DNA from: Bacillota bacterium
Lineage (GTDB): Bacteria > Bacillota_C > Negativicutes > JAEYSJ01
Reading direction: 5' to 3'
DNA: 5,554 bases
NCBI GenBank assembly: GCA_023434855.1
Contig: JAEYSJ010000227.1
Span: 1 to 5,554 of the forward strand
The notes under the pieces were generated by a model. The model ran no database searches and had not been told where the DNA came from. It worked only from the letters and a program-made list of their open reading frames with translations. The translations under genes and the position numbers were made by a program. This document shows, piece by piece, positions 1-4,343 of this stretch (its first letter is position 1; every line of letters starts with the position of its first letter).

Positions 1-1
1 T

Positions 2-109
2 AAACGTGAACTAGATGACTATGTACAATGGTTTAATGAAAAACGAATTCATTCTACTTTAGGCTATCTTAGCCCACGTCAATACAAGGCCCTTAACAAA
101 TCTGTCTAG
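2..109 (+). CDS. IS3-family transposase (OrfB), C-terminal 35 residues only
   Basis: The frame is open from the window edge to a TAG at 107-109. It contains the motif WFNEKRIHSTLGYLSPRQY, which is the typical tail of the integrase core domain in IS3-family OrfB transposases (N-x-x-R-x-H-x-x-L-G-Y-x-x-P-x-x-Y/F). The family carries out DDE-type cut-out and reinsertion of its own element. The catalytic residues would lie upstream, outside the window, so intactness cannot be judged. The element's right end should lie shortly after the stop. The sequence up to CAATCCA (121-127) ends in CA, as IS3 right termini do, but without the left end the boundary is a guess. The reading frame continues for 24 more codons after the TAG, to a TAG at 182-184, without recognisable protein similarity. 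Transposase tail: confident. Exact subgroup: not determined. Confidence 0.88.
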   Translation, partial: KRELDDYVQWFNEKRIHSTLGYLSPRQYKALNKSV

Positions 110-122
110 TTTGCTGTTGACA

Positions 123-446
123 ATCCAGATATTGCACTGGATAAATTGAGTGTCAAGGAGTATGAGGACCCCTTTAAGGGGTAGCTGGTAGTACAAATAC
201 CCTTTTAAGGATGGCAACGAGTCAAAGGCGTTAAGGCTTGAACAAAGTGAAAGCCAGCGTCTTTAGGCGCTGGCCGGTAACTGCCCCTTATAGGGGCGAG
301 CAAACCACCCGTTGGACGGGTGGTGCTGATTTTGCGTTTAGAAAACCTACGCTATGCATGGGAGTTAAATAAAGCGAGCCGTTGCGGTAGCTCTCCTTTG
401 CGTTAATATTGAAGAGATACTGTGACTCACCCCCGCTTCGGCGAGG
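123..446 (+). other. Gene-free, hairpin-rich region; candidate structured RNA or mobile-element end
   Basis: No credible coding sequence is present, but inverted repeats are packed closely. Stems seen: ATCCAG/CTGGAT (123-128/137-142); ACCCCTT/AAGGGGT (168-174/176-182); GCCAGCG/CGCTGGC (253-259/268-274); GCCCCT/AGGGGC (283-288/292-297); ACCACCCGT/ACGGGTGGT (304-312/316-324); a GAG..CCG-TTG-CGG..CTC stem (376-393); and C(TTCG)G closing CGC/GCG (434-443). The three stems at 253-324 follow one another with under 10 bases between them, as in compact RNAs. The 9-bp stem recalls hairpins at IS200/IS605 right ends, where TnpB omega-RNA scaffolds lie; that is an inference from pattern memory and no tnpB gene is in the window. 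The strand assumes RNA from the plus strand, since C(UUCG)G is the stable tetraloop only in that orientation. Whether it belongs to the adjacent IS3 copy is unclear. Confidence 0.4.
304..324. repeat. Perfect 9-bp inverted repeat with 3-base loop
   Basis: ACCACCCGT at 304-312 pairs with ACGGGTGGT at 316-324 around the loop TGG. It is the strongest hairpin in the window and is GC-rich in an AT-rich setting. No T-tract follows (the next bases are GCTGATTTTG), so it is not a good intrinsic terminator. It is more likely an RNA structural element or a transposon-end hairpin. Confidence 0.65.
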
Positions 447-533
447 ATAATTTAAATATTGCCAAGATGATTTATGAAACGATAATTTTGGAATGTAATA
501 AGCAAGGGGCATTTTGCTATTTTTTCTCTCTTT

Positions 534-564
534 GCCGTATCCTGCGGGATATGGCTTTTATTTT
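534..564 (+). terminator. Intrinsic terminator in header copy 1
   Basis: GCCGTATCC (534-542) pairs with GGATATGGC (547-555), with one G-T wobble, around the loop TGCG. It is followed by the T-rich tract TTTTATTTT (556-564). It would end plus-strand transcription arriving from the IS/hairpin region and insulates the promoter that starts 16 bases further on. Confidence 0.8.
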
Positions 565-579
565 ACAAATACTACTTAA

Positions 580-608
580 TTGACAAGTTCTTCATTATTT
601 AGTATTAT
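580..608 (+). promoter_or_regulatory. Sigma-A promoter of unit 1
   Basis: The -35 is TTGACA (580-585, perfect). A 17-base spacer leads to the -10 TATTAT (603-608, five of six matches to TATAAT). The whole block recurs in header copy 2. Transcription would begin around 615 and give a leader of about 200 bases before the TTG-started membrane protein at 813. Confidence 0.85.
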
Positions 609-623
609 AAAGCATGCAATAAA

Positions 624-631
624 TTGTCGAA
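624..631 (+). promoter_or_regulatory. Spo0A box (0A box), unit 1
   Basis: TTGTCGAA is an exact match to the 0A-box core TGNCGAA bound by phosphorylated Spo0A. It begins 15 bases after the end of the -10, thus at about +10 of the expected transcript. By analogy with the downstream boxes of abrB, binding there would be expected to repress. Direction of control is inferred; the sequence match is direct. The box is kept at the same spacing in unit 2. Confidence 0.7.
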
Positions 632-694
632 TATAGTAAAAAAGTAAATACCAGTTGAACTACGCCGTATACTAGATATTGCAGAAAAAATCTG

Positions 695-784
695 ATGGAA
701 ATATATGTGGACAATGATCGGATAATTTTACGAAAGCACACGCCGCTTGCGTATGCTTATTTTGTGGGAGTACTGATGATGTAA
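695..784 (+). CDS. Possible 29-residue leader ORF in unit 1
   Basis: An ATG-started frame begins MEIYVDNDRIILRKHTPLAY and ends at TAA 782-784, 28 bases before the membrane-protein start. Its composition is protein-like (alternating charged and hydrophobic residues). However, there is no good ribosome binding site: upstream is A-rich GCAGAAAAAATCTG. The frame is also open upstream as far as 659 without another start. It resembles nothing I recognise. It may be a real tiny protein, a remnant of a longer one, or chance. Unit 2 has no equivalent frame. Confidence 0.25.
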   Translation: MEIYVDNDRIILRKHTPLAYAYFVGVLMM

Positions 785-796
785 CTAATGAAATAT

Positions 797-805
797 AAGG
801 GAGGG
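797..805 (+). promoter_or_regulatory. Ribosome binding site that decides a TTG start
   Basis: AAGGGAGGG lies 7 bases before the TTG at 813. This strong site, at ideal spacing, is the main reason for choosing the non-ATG start. The alternative ATG at 788 lies upstream of the site, is out of frame with the hydrophobic stretch, and would not be served by it. Confidence 0.75.
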
Positions 806-812
806 AATCCCA

Positions 813-968
813 TTGTTCTGGACTATATTTGGTATTGGATTCTTATTCGGTGTAGCATTTGCAGTGCTAGTAATCGGATTGATAATTATAAAAAACGAGA
901 ATAAACCGCCTATGAATTGGAATGACATTCCAATTGTTAGACTGATAAATAGAATTCGAAAAATGTAA
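813..968 (+). CDS. Small single-span membrane protein, 51 aa, unit 1
   Basis: The frame starts at TTG 813 and ends with TAA 966-968. Residues 3-26 form one uninterrupted hydrophobic helix (WTIFGIGFLFGVAFAVLVIG then LIII), followed at once by a charged, polar tail with KNENKPP and an arginine-rich end (RLINRIRKM). By the positive-inside rule the tail should face the cytoplasm and the short N-terminus the outside. It is the first well-supported gene after the Spo0A-box promoter. The next, broken ORF starts one base after its stop, which suggests translational coupling. The family is not recognised. Small proteins of this shape often modulate a membrane partner or act as stress or sporulation peptides, but nothing here identifies a role. 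It does not resemble the 44-residue protein of unit 2 beyond having one span. Confidence 0.65.
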   Translation: MFWTIFGIGFLFGVAFAVLVIGLIIIKNENKPPMNWNDIPIVRLINRIRKM

Positions 969-969
969 C

Positions 970-1265
970 TTGGCAGAAATCAAATCTCAGATAGCCGCGC
1001 CTACTATCGTTACATTGGGATGAGGAAGTATTTAATAAAGATATTATTGAATCTATTATAGAACTGGAAAAGAAAGCTTGCAGGATTGTTGAAAGAATGA
1101 TTTTAGAGCAGAACATTGCAAATAAACCTGAACAAGATCGATCAGTTAGGTGTTGACAATCCATTCTTAAAATGCGGCCGCCAAAGTATATGCTATAAAT
1201 GCCGGGCAGCCGGGAAGGAAGTTTATTTGTTCGATGATGAAGGGAAATGGTTTACTGAAAGGTAA
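970..1265 (+). pseudogene. Small cysteine-containing protein broken by two +1 frameshifts
   Basis: Three successive frames each read like protein and join into one polypeptide of roughly 97 residues. Frame A starts at TTG 970 and reads LAEIKSQIAA, then meets a stop at 1021. Frame B takes over near 1000 (LLSLHWDEEVFNKDIIES, then a helical, charged stretch with ELEKKACRIVERMILEQ) and stops at about 1152. Frame C takes over at about 1120-1135 (NKIDQLGVDNPFLKCG...) and ends EGKWFTER at TAA 1263-1265. Frame C contains C-x5-C-x2-C (CGRQSICYKC), a possible metal-binding cluster. Both changes are +1, consistent with two single-base insertions or with sequencing errors in a low-quality patch. The start is one base after the stop of the membrane protein, with no clear ribosome binding site, so it would depend on coupling. 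Function unknown. A minus-strand ORF across 937-1164 is a shadow. Confidence 0.5.
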
Positions 1266-1315
1266 TTTTAGAATGTTTTAAGTAAGAGACTTTTTGCTGC
1301 ATTTTTCTCTCTTTG

Positions 1316-1342
1316 CCGTATCCCTCAAGGGTACGGTTTTTT
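1316..1342 (+). terminator. Intrinsic terminator in header copy 2
   Basis: CCGTA-T-CCC (1316-1324) pairs with GGG-TACGG (1329-1336) around the loop TCAA, with one bulged T, followed by six T (1337-1342). It ends the unit 1 transcript about 50 bases after the broken ORF. Its stem differs in bases from copy 1 but the fold is kept by compensating changes, so the structure is under selection. Confidence 0.85.
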
Positions 1343-1358
1343 ATTTGCAAAACTTCAA

Positions 1359-1387
1359 TTGACAGTTTCTTCATTATTTAGTATTAT
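1359..1387 (+). promoter_or_regulatory. Sigma-A promoter of unit 2
   Basis: The -35 is TTGACA (1359-1364) and the -10 is TATTAT (1382-1387), with a 17-base spacer, the same as unit 1. The start of transcription is expected near 1394, giving a leader of about 160 bases before the ATG at 1553. I see no strong structure in that leader. Confidence 0.85.
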
Positions 1388-1402
1388 AAAACATGCAATA
1401 AA

Positions 1403-1410
1403 TTGTCGAA
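1403..1410 (+). promoter_or_regulatory. Spo0A box (0A box), unit 2
   Basis: TTGTCGAA again lies 15 bases after the -10, within a flanking block (ATGCAATAAATTGTCGAA, then TATAG) identical to copy 1. The exact conservation of box and spacing between otherwise drifting copies is the best evidence that it is functional. Confidence 0.7.
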
Positions 1411-1552
1411 TATAGCAAGAAAAAGGAATTGTGCTAAAATATAGATTAACAGGTATTGGTGATGTAAAACTTTAAGGTCAAAATATTTGTAAAGCATACC
1501 TTGAAAAGAAAAGTTAAATAGCAGTCTAATAAATATGTTTTGGAGGAATCAT

Positions 1553-1687
1553 ATGCCATTCATTCGCCAATGGGCTGACAAACAGATGAGCCATAAACAT
1601 CCAAAGCCTTTACCTTTAAGAGGCATCGCAATATATGTAGTATTGCTGCTATTGTATGTGGTCTGCTTATTTTTGTATAAATTTTAG
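1553..1687 (+). CDS. Small single-span membrane protein, 44 aa, unit 2
   Basis: The ATG at 1553 is preceded by GGAGGA (1542-1547) and the frame ends at TAG 1685-1687. The N-terminal half is polar and basic (MPFIRQWADKQMSHKHPKPL, with several K, H and R). Residues 24-43 form one hydrophobic helix (GIAIYVVLLLLYVVCLFLY) that reaches the C-terminus. The protein should be tail-anchored with its basic N-terminus in the cytoplasm, the opposite arrangement to the unit 1 protein. A clean terminator begins 7 bases after the stop, so it forms a one-gene transcript from the Spo0A-box promoter. The family is not recognised and no function can be assigned. Ribosome binding site, promoter and terminator all fit, so I am fairly sure it is a real gene despite its size. 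Confidence 0.78.
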   Translation: MPFIRQWADKQMSHKHPKPLPLRGIAIYVVLLLLYVVCLFLYKF

Positions 1688-1694
1688 ATTCTTT

Positions 1695-1719
1695 AGCTGG
1701 GTTTATTCCCAGCTTTTTT
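1695..1719 (+). terminator. Intrinsic terminator after the 44-aa membrane protein
   Basis: AGCTGGG (1695-1701) pairs perfectly with CCCAGCT (1708-1714) around TTTATT, followed by TTTTT and then ATTTT. It begins 7 bases after the stop codon and closes unit 2. Confidence 0.92.
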
Positions 1720-1788
1720 ATTTTACAGCAAATATATTATTATTTCTTATCATGATTTCATCACACATATAATTGCCTATCAAACTTA

Positions 1789-1818
1789 TTGACAAAGCTT
1801 AGCGCCATGTTTTAAATA
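1789..1818 (+). promoter_or_regulatory. Candidate promoter for the 127-aa exported protein
   Basis: A perfect TTGACA (1789-1794) is followed, after 17 or 18 bases, by TTAAAT (1812-1817) or TAAATA (1813-1818), which are weak -10 matches. The implied leader is about 140 bases. No better promoter is visible between the terminator at 1719 and the gene at 1967, which is why I list it. Confidence 0.4.
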
Positions 1819-1863
1819 ATGCTTGGTATTTTTTTCTCGTTCAATTCTTTTTTTACAAATAAT

Positions 1864-1897
1864 CTACTATTTATTTCTTGCTTGCATAAAATAGTAG
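1864..1897. repeat. 9-bp dyad upstream of the exported-protein gene
   Basis: CTACTATTT (1864-1872) and AAATAGTAG (1889-1897) are perfect inverted repeats separated by 16 bases. The dyad lies about 70 bases before the start codon and within the leader predicted from the TTGACA at 1789. It could be an operator or an mRNA stem. There is no T-run directly after it, so it is not a terminator. Confidence 0.4.
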
Positions 1898-1966
1898 AGG
1901 CAAAAAATAAATGGAAATAGTTTTTTGCCGTATTGCTGTATTAGTGATAAATGGAGGTGAATTCAA

Positions 1967-2350
1967 ATGAAAAAAAGAATTGTCGGGATCGTATTAATTT
2001 TGATGGTATTTGTTGTCGGTACATGTATTGCTATGCCAAGCTACGATGTTGTAAAAATTGATGATATAACCTATGAAATAGTTGCAGGTAGAACCAATGC
2101 TGGTTTAGCTATCATACAGGCAACAGAACATCCGAATGGTTGGAATCTGTCTTTCAATCCACGGGGAATAAACGGCAGATTTGCTGACTACAATTATTTT
2201 GTTTGCAAGGACACTTTGTACCTCCGGAATGTTGATGGCATTAAGCTGCCAGAATCCGTAAAATACATAGGCCCAATTTCCTCTTTAGAGGATGCGTTAA
2301 AACAAGCTGCCGATCATTGGATGAAAAATTATTTCAGTATGATTCCGTAA
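1967..2350 (+). CDS. Exported protein of unknown function, 127 aa
   Basis: The ATG is preceded by GGAGGTGA (1953-1960) at 6 bases spacing. Residues 1-22 are a classical signal peptide: MKKR basic region, then the hydrophobic core IVGIVLILMVFVVG, ending CIA before MPSYD, where signal peptidase I would cut. C20 sits in VGTC, a poor lipobox because of the T before the cysteine, so lipidation is unlikely. The mature part is about 105 residues with no repeats or further membrane span. It has a beta-rich middle with many G, N, Y and F (WNLSFNPRGINGRFADYNYF) and an amphipathic C-terminal helix (SSLEDALKQAADHWMKNYF). It is flanked by its own candidate promoter and a terminator, so it is probably monocistronic. 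In a diderm it would be periplasmic or outer-membrane associated. I do not recognise the family. Confidence 0.85.
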   Translation: MKKRIVGIVLILMVFVVGTCIAMPSYDVVKIDDITYEIVAGRTNAGLAIIQATEHPNGWNLSFNPRGINGRFADYNYFVCKDTLYLRNVDGIKLPESVKYIGPISSLEDALKQAADHWMKNYFSMIP

Positions 2351-2369
2351 AAGCATGCATTTGTCTTTG

Positions 2370-2403
2370 AAGAGTCACGGGACGGTTCCGTTGACTCTTT
2401 TTT
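2370..2403 (+). terminator. Intrinsic terminator after the exported protein
   Basis: AAGAGTCA (2370-2377) pairs with TGACTCTT (2392-2399). Inside it CGG (2378-2380) pairs with CCG (2388-2390) past a bulged T. Six T (2398-2403) follow. Its 3' arm contains TTGACT, used as the -35 of the next promoter. Confidence 0.88.
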
Positions 2404-2419
2404 ATTGAGATGGTATAAT
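2391..2419 (+). promoter_or_regulatory. Sigma-A promoter for the P-loop gene, overlapping the terminator
   Basis: TTGACT (2391-2396) is followed, after exactly 17 bases, by a perfect TATAAT (2414-2419) with an upstream TGG, the extended -10 arrangement. The -35 lies within the 3' arm of the preceding terminator hairpin. The transcript would start around 2426 and have a leader of about 165 bases before the GTG at 2590. I see no strong fold in that leader. Confidence 0.75.
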
Positions 2420-2589
2420 CTTCCTAATCTTCAAAAAGGAAGCATCCTGTTTAACCATGTACATCTTTTGATCAATGAAGGTAGTCTAAATATGTGTATT
2501 TCTGCGTCTCATGCAACTATTGCTTGATTTGAAAGTGCATACTGGGTGTTCTACTTATTCGCTCATATTAAATAGAGGAAGGCACAAAT

Positions 2590-3111
2590 GTGAAAAAATT
2601 AATTTTTATTTACGGACCTAACGGGGTCGGAAAATCCACCTTATCTAAAATGTTGAATATGAAGATAGCTAATTCGGCATGGCTTGATAGTGAATGGTGT
2701 CGAATGATAAATCCATTTGCATTTACCCCTGATATTATAATGATGATTGAAAAAAATATTTCATGTATGCTACGAAGTTATTTGGGAGGCAGTATGATAG
2801 AGTATGTTATATTTTGTTATGGCTTTCACGGTCCAAGAAAAGAAATATTTTCAAAGGTCCTACAAAATATTAGTGATATTAAGTTCCGGCTAATACCCAT
2901 AATGGTTACCTGCAGTGAAGAGGAAAACATAAAAAGAATGGTCAAGGACGGCAGAAATGAAGTCAGAATTCAGCGGGCAATTGCATCACGGTACATATAT
3001 GAAGAACAATCGGGCCAAATAATTGATACATCAAAGCTTACCGTACAAGAAGCAGCTGAATTAGTATTAAATATAATAAACTATGTTCCAATTTGTGATA
3101 ATATTTCATGA
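2590..3111 (+). CDS. P-loop nucleotide kinase-like ATPase (AAA_33/zeta-like), 173 aa
   Basis: Residues 9-17, GPNGVGKST, are a Walker A loop in a protein that opens with a beta strand (KKLIFIYG), the layout of small P-loop kinases. WLDSEWCRMINPF (31-43) matches the WLDGDWCW-type segment of a family of small Firmicute AAA-family ATPases annotated as predicted nucleotide kinases. The strand EYVIFCYGF (71-79) is in the Walker B position but lacks a clear acidic end. The arginine-rich region 114-134 (IKRMVKDGRNEVRIQRAIAS) resembles a kinase lid, and IIDTS (144-148) is a conserved end strand. It should bind ATP and phosphorylate an unknown small substrate in the cytosol. The start is GTG at 2590, preceded by AGAGGAAGG (2574-2582); the ATG two bases earlier runs straight into TGA. 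No terminator follows before the LptF gene 81 bases on. Substrate unknown. Confidence 0.82.
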   Translation: MKKLIFIYGPNGVGKSTLSKMLNMKIANSAWLDSEWCRMINPFAFTPDIIMMIEKNISCMLRSYLGGSMIEYVIFCYGFHGPRKEIFSKVLQNISDIKFRLIPIMVTCSEEENIKRMVKDGRNEVRIQRAIASRYIYEEQSGQIIDTSKLTVQEAAELVLNIINYVPICDNIS

Positions 3112-3192
3112 AATTTTGTGGTCAAATAAGGTGAGTTTGTTCATGGGAATATTGGTAGACAATATTTGATTACGTTAGATAGGAGCCCTTAA

Positions 3193-4266
3193 ATGCGTAT
3201 TCTAGATAAATATATTCTTAAAGAATTATTTGCCCCTTTTACCTTTGGAGTATTTGCATTTTCCAGCGTTCTTATTGGCACTACCACACTATTTAAGCTT
3301 GCACAATATGTTACAAAATACGATGCATCCATTCGTGTAGTGACAAAAATGTTTATTTATAGTTTACCAGGTATCGTTGTTGTAACCTTTCCAATGTCGA
3401 TGCTGTTTGCATCATTGCTGGCATTCGGAAGGCTTTCCAGCTCTAGCGAAATAATAGCTATGAAAGCAGGAGGTATCGGATTTTTTCGTTTGGTAACTCC
3501 AGTATTTATCGCTGCCTTTGTAGTGAGTATTTTCGCTGTCTATTTTAATGAATTGGTAGTGCCGGTAGCAAATACTGCCTATAGCAATACGATTCGCTAT
3601 GAAATAGAGAAAGATTTCCGGCCTCATTCACGAAAGAATATTGTTATTTCCGAAGAAGAACGGTTAATCTATGCTCGCAAGTTTGATCAAGATAATAACA
3701 TCATGTACGCTGTTACTATTCAGGATTTTGCTGATGAACAACTGGTTCGAATGGAAAATGCTGAAAAAGCAATATGGGAAAACAATAAGTGGGTTATGTA
3801 CAACGGTATTATTCACGATTTGACTGCTGAGGGTCAGTTTGCAAGAACTATGTACTTTACACAAGAGGTCATGCCAATTAATAAAAGCCCATCAATAATT
3901 ACTAGTGAACAAAAGAAGCCGGAAGAAATGTCCATTAAAGAATTAAAACGATGTATTCAGACATTGCAAAAAGAAGATGTCAGTACTACAGAATATGAAA
4001 TAGAATTGCATAAAAAAATAGCTATTCCCATGGCAAGCTTTGTTTTTGCACTTATCGGGACGCCACTGGGTCTACAGCCGCATCGTTCTAGTTCCTCTAT
4101 CGGATTTGGTATTAGCATAATTATCATTTTTATCTACTATACCATCATGACAGTAACTATTGCTATTGGGCAGGAAGGGACCATTCCTCCCATGCTAGCC
4201 GTCTGGATACCGAATATTAGCGGAATTATTGCCGGTTGTTTCTTATTAAGAAAACATTCTATGTGA
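3193..4266 (+). CDS. LptF/LptG-family lipopolysaccharide export permease, 357 aa
   Basis: The product is an inner-membrane subunit of the LptB2FG transporter, which uses ATP hydrolysis by LptB to pull lipopolysaccharide from the inner membrane and pass it to LptC/LptA. The family layout (YjgP/YjgQ, usually about 350-370 residues) is visible. MRILDKYILKELFAPF is the amphipathic N-terminus. Three spans follow, at about 13-36, 53-78 and 98-118. A cytoplasmic loop with SSSSEIIAMKAGG (82-94) forms the coupling contact with the ATPase. Residues about 121-272 are a periplasmic beta-rich domain (e.g. ERLIYARKFDQDNN). Three more spans lie at about 276-293, 303-326 and 334-352. The ATG follows AGGAG (3181-3185) at 7 bases. 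lptB, lptC and lptA are not in the window, so it stands apart from the transport operon here. F and G cannot be told apart from one copy. Its presence implies an outer membrane. Confidence 0.93.
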   Translation: MRILDKYILKELFAPFTFGVFAFSSVLIGTTTLFKLAQYVTKYDASIRVVTKMFIYSLPGIVVVTFPMSMLFASLLAFGRLSSSSEIIAMKAGGIGFFRLVTPVFIAAFVVSIFAVYFNELVVPVANTAYSNTIRYEIEKDFRPHSRKNIVISEEERLIYARKFDQDNNIMYAVTIQDFADEQLVRMENAEKAIWENNKWVMYNGIIHDLTAEGQFARTMYFTQEVMPINKSPSIITSEQKKPEEMSIKELKRCIQTLQKEDVSTTEYEIELHKKIAIPMASFVFALIGTPLGLQPHRSSSSIGFGISIIIIFIYYTIMTVTIAIGQEGTIPPMLAVWIPNISGIIAGCFLLRKHSM

Positions 4267-4284
4267 AAATTTATCGAATATTAT

Positions 4285-4301
4285 TCAGGGCAGTCCCCTG
4301 A
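4285..4301. repeat. Small hairpin between LptF and flavoprotein genes
   Basis: TCAGGG (4285-4290) pairs with CCCTGA (4296-4301) around CAGTC. No T-tract follows, so it is not an intrinsic terminator. It could be a processing or stabilising stem in a shared transcript; it lies about 40 bases before the downstream start. Confidence 0.35.
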
Positions 4302-4329
4302 TGAAGCATGTTCTTTTGCGAGGCTCATG

Positions 4330-4336
4330 AAGGAGA
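4330..4336 (+). promoter_or_regulatory. Ribosome binding site that decides a GTG start
   Basis: AAGGAGA lies 7 bases before GTG 4344. The longer frame from ATG 4308 would put this site inside the gene and add 12 residues (MFFCEAHEGELY) ahead of the flavodoxin-fold first strand, so the GTG is preferred. Confidence 0.8.
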
Positions 4337-4343
4337 ATTATAT

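Larger units (their letters stand above)
471..645 (+). repeat. Header module, copy 1 (terminator, promoter and Spo0A box)
   Basis: This stretch aligns with 1251-1425 at an offset of about 780 bases. The first half is diverged but recognisable: TAATTTT-G-GAATG against TAATTTT-A-GAATG, then the shared CTCTCTTTGCCGTATCC. The second half is nearly identical from TTGACA through TTCTTCATTATTTAGTATTA to ATGCAATAAATTGTCGAA and beyond. Similarity ends near 645. The module carries an intrinsic terminator, a sigma-A promoter and a Spo0A box in the same order as copy 2. Conservation concentrated on promoter and operator, with drift in the terminator, suggests selection on regulation. The percentage identity was judged by eye, not computed. 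Confidence 0.85.
1251..1425 (+). repeat. Header module, copy 2 (terminator, promoter and Spo0A box)
   Basis: This is the partner of 471-645, described there. Here the left part of the repeat overlaps the last codons of the broken ORF (TTTACTGAAAGGTAA against TTTA-TGAAACGATAA at 471-485). Copy 1 therefore probably also followed the 3' end of a related gene that has since been lost or replaced. Confidence 0.85.

Noticed and set aside
110..184. In-frame continuation past the transposase TAG as part of the transposase
   Set aside because: Transposases of this family end around the first stop. The continuation has no recognised similarity and overlaps inverted repeats.
288..512. Minus-strand ORF of 74 codons
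   Set aside because: It runs through the hairpin array, has no recognisable domain or ribosome binding site, and its open frame is explained by structured, repeated DNA.
937..1164. Minus-strand ORF of 75 codons
   Set aside because: It lies antisense to the broken cysteine gene, whose plus-strand pieces read more like protein. Low-complexity Ser/Ile/Leu content suggests a shadow frame.
482..1425. The direct repeats as a CRISPR array
   Set aside because: There are only two copies, each about 170 bases long, 780 bases apart, with genes between.
2492..2527. Eleven-codon ORF (MCISASHATIA) in the leader of the P-loop gene
   Set aside because: It has no clear ribosome binding site at proper spacing and no attenuator-like hairpin follows.
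3148..3166. AATATTG/CAATATT hairpin as a terminator before LptF
   Set aside because: The stem is AT-only apart from one pair and no T-tract follows.
3412..3864. Two minus-strand ORFs inside the LptF gene
   Set aside because: They are antisense to a clear, full-length permease with no start signals of their own.
4271..4278. TTATCGAA as a possible third Spo0A box
   Set aside because: The core TGNCGAA requires G at the second core position; here it is A. No promoter lies nearby.
4308..4343. Twelve-codon N-terminal extension of the flavoprotein from ATG 4308
   Set aside because: The ribosome binding site at 4330-4336 lies inside it, and the flavodoxin fold starts at the GTG.
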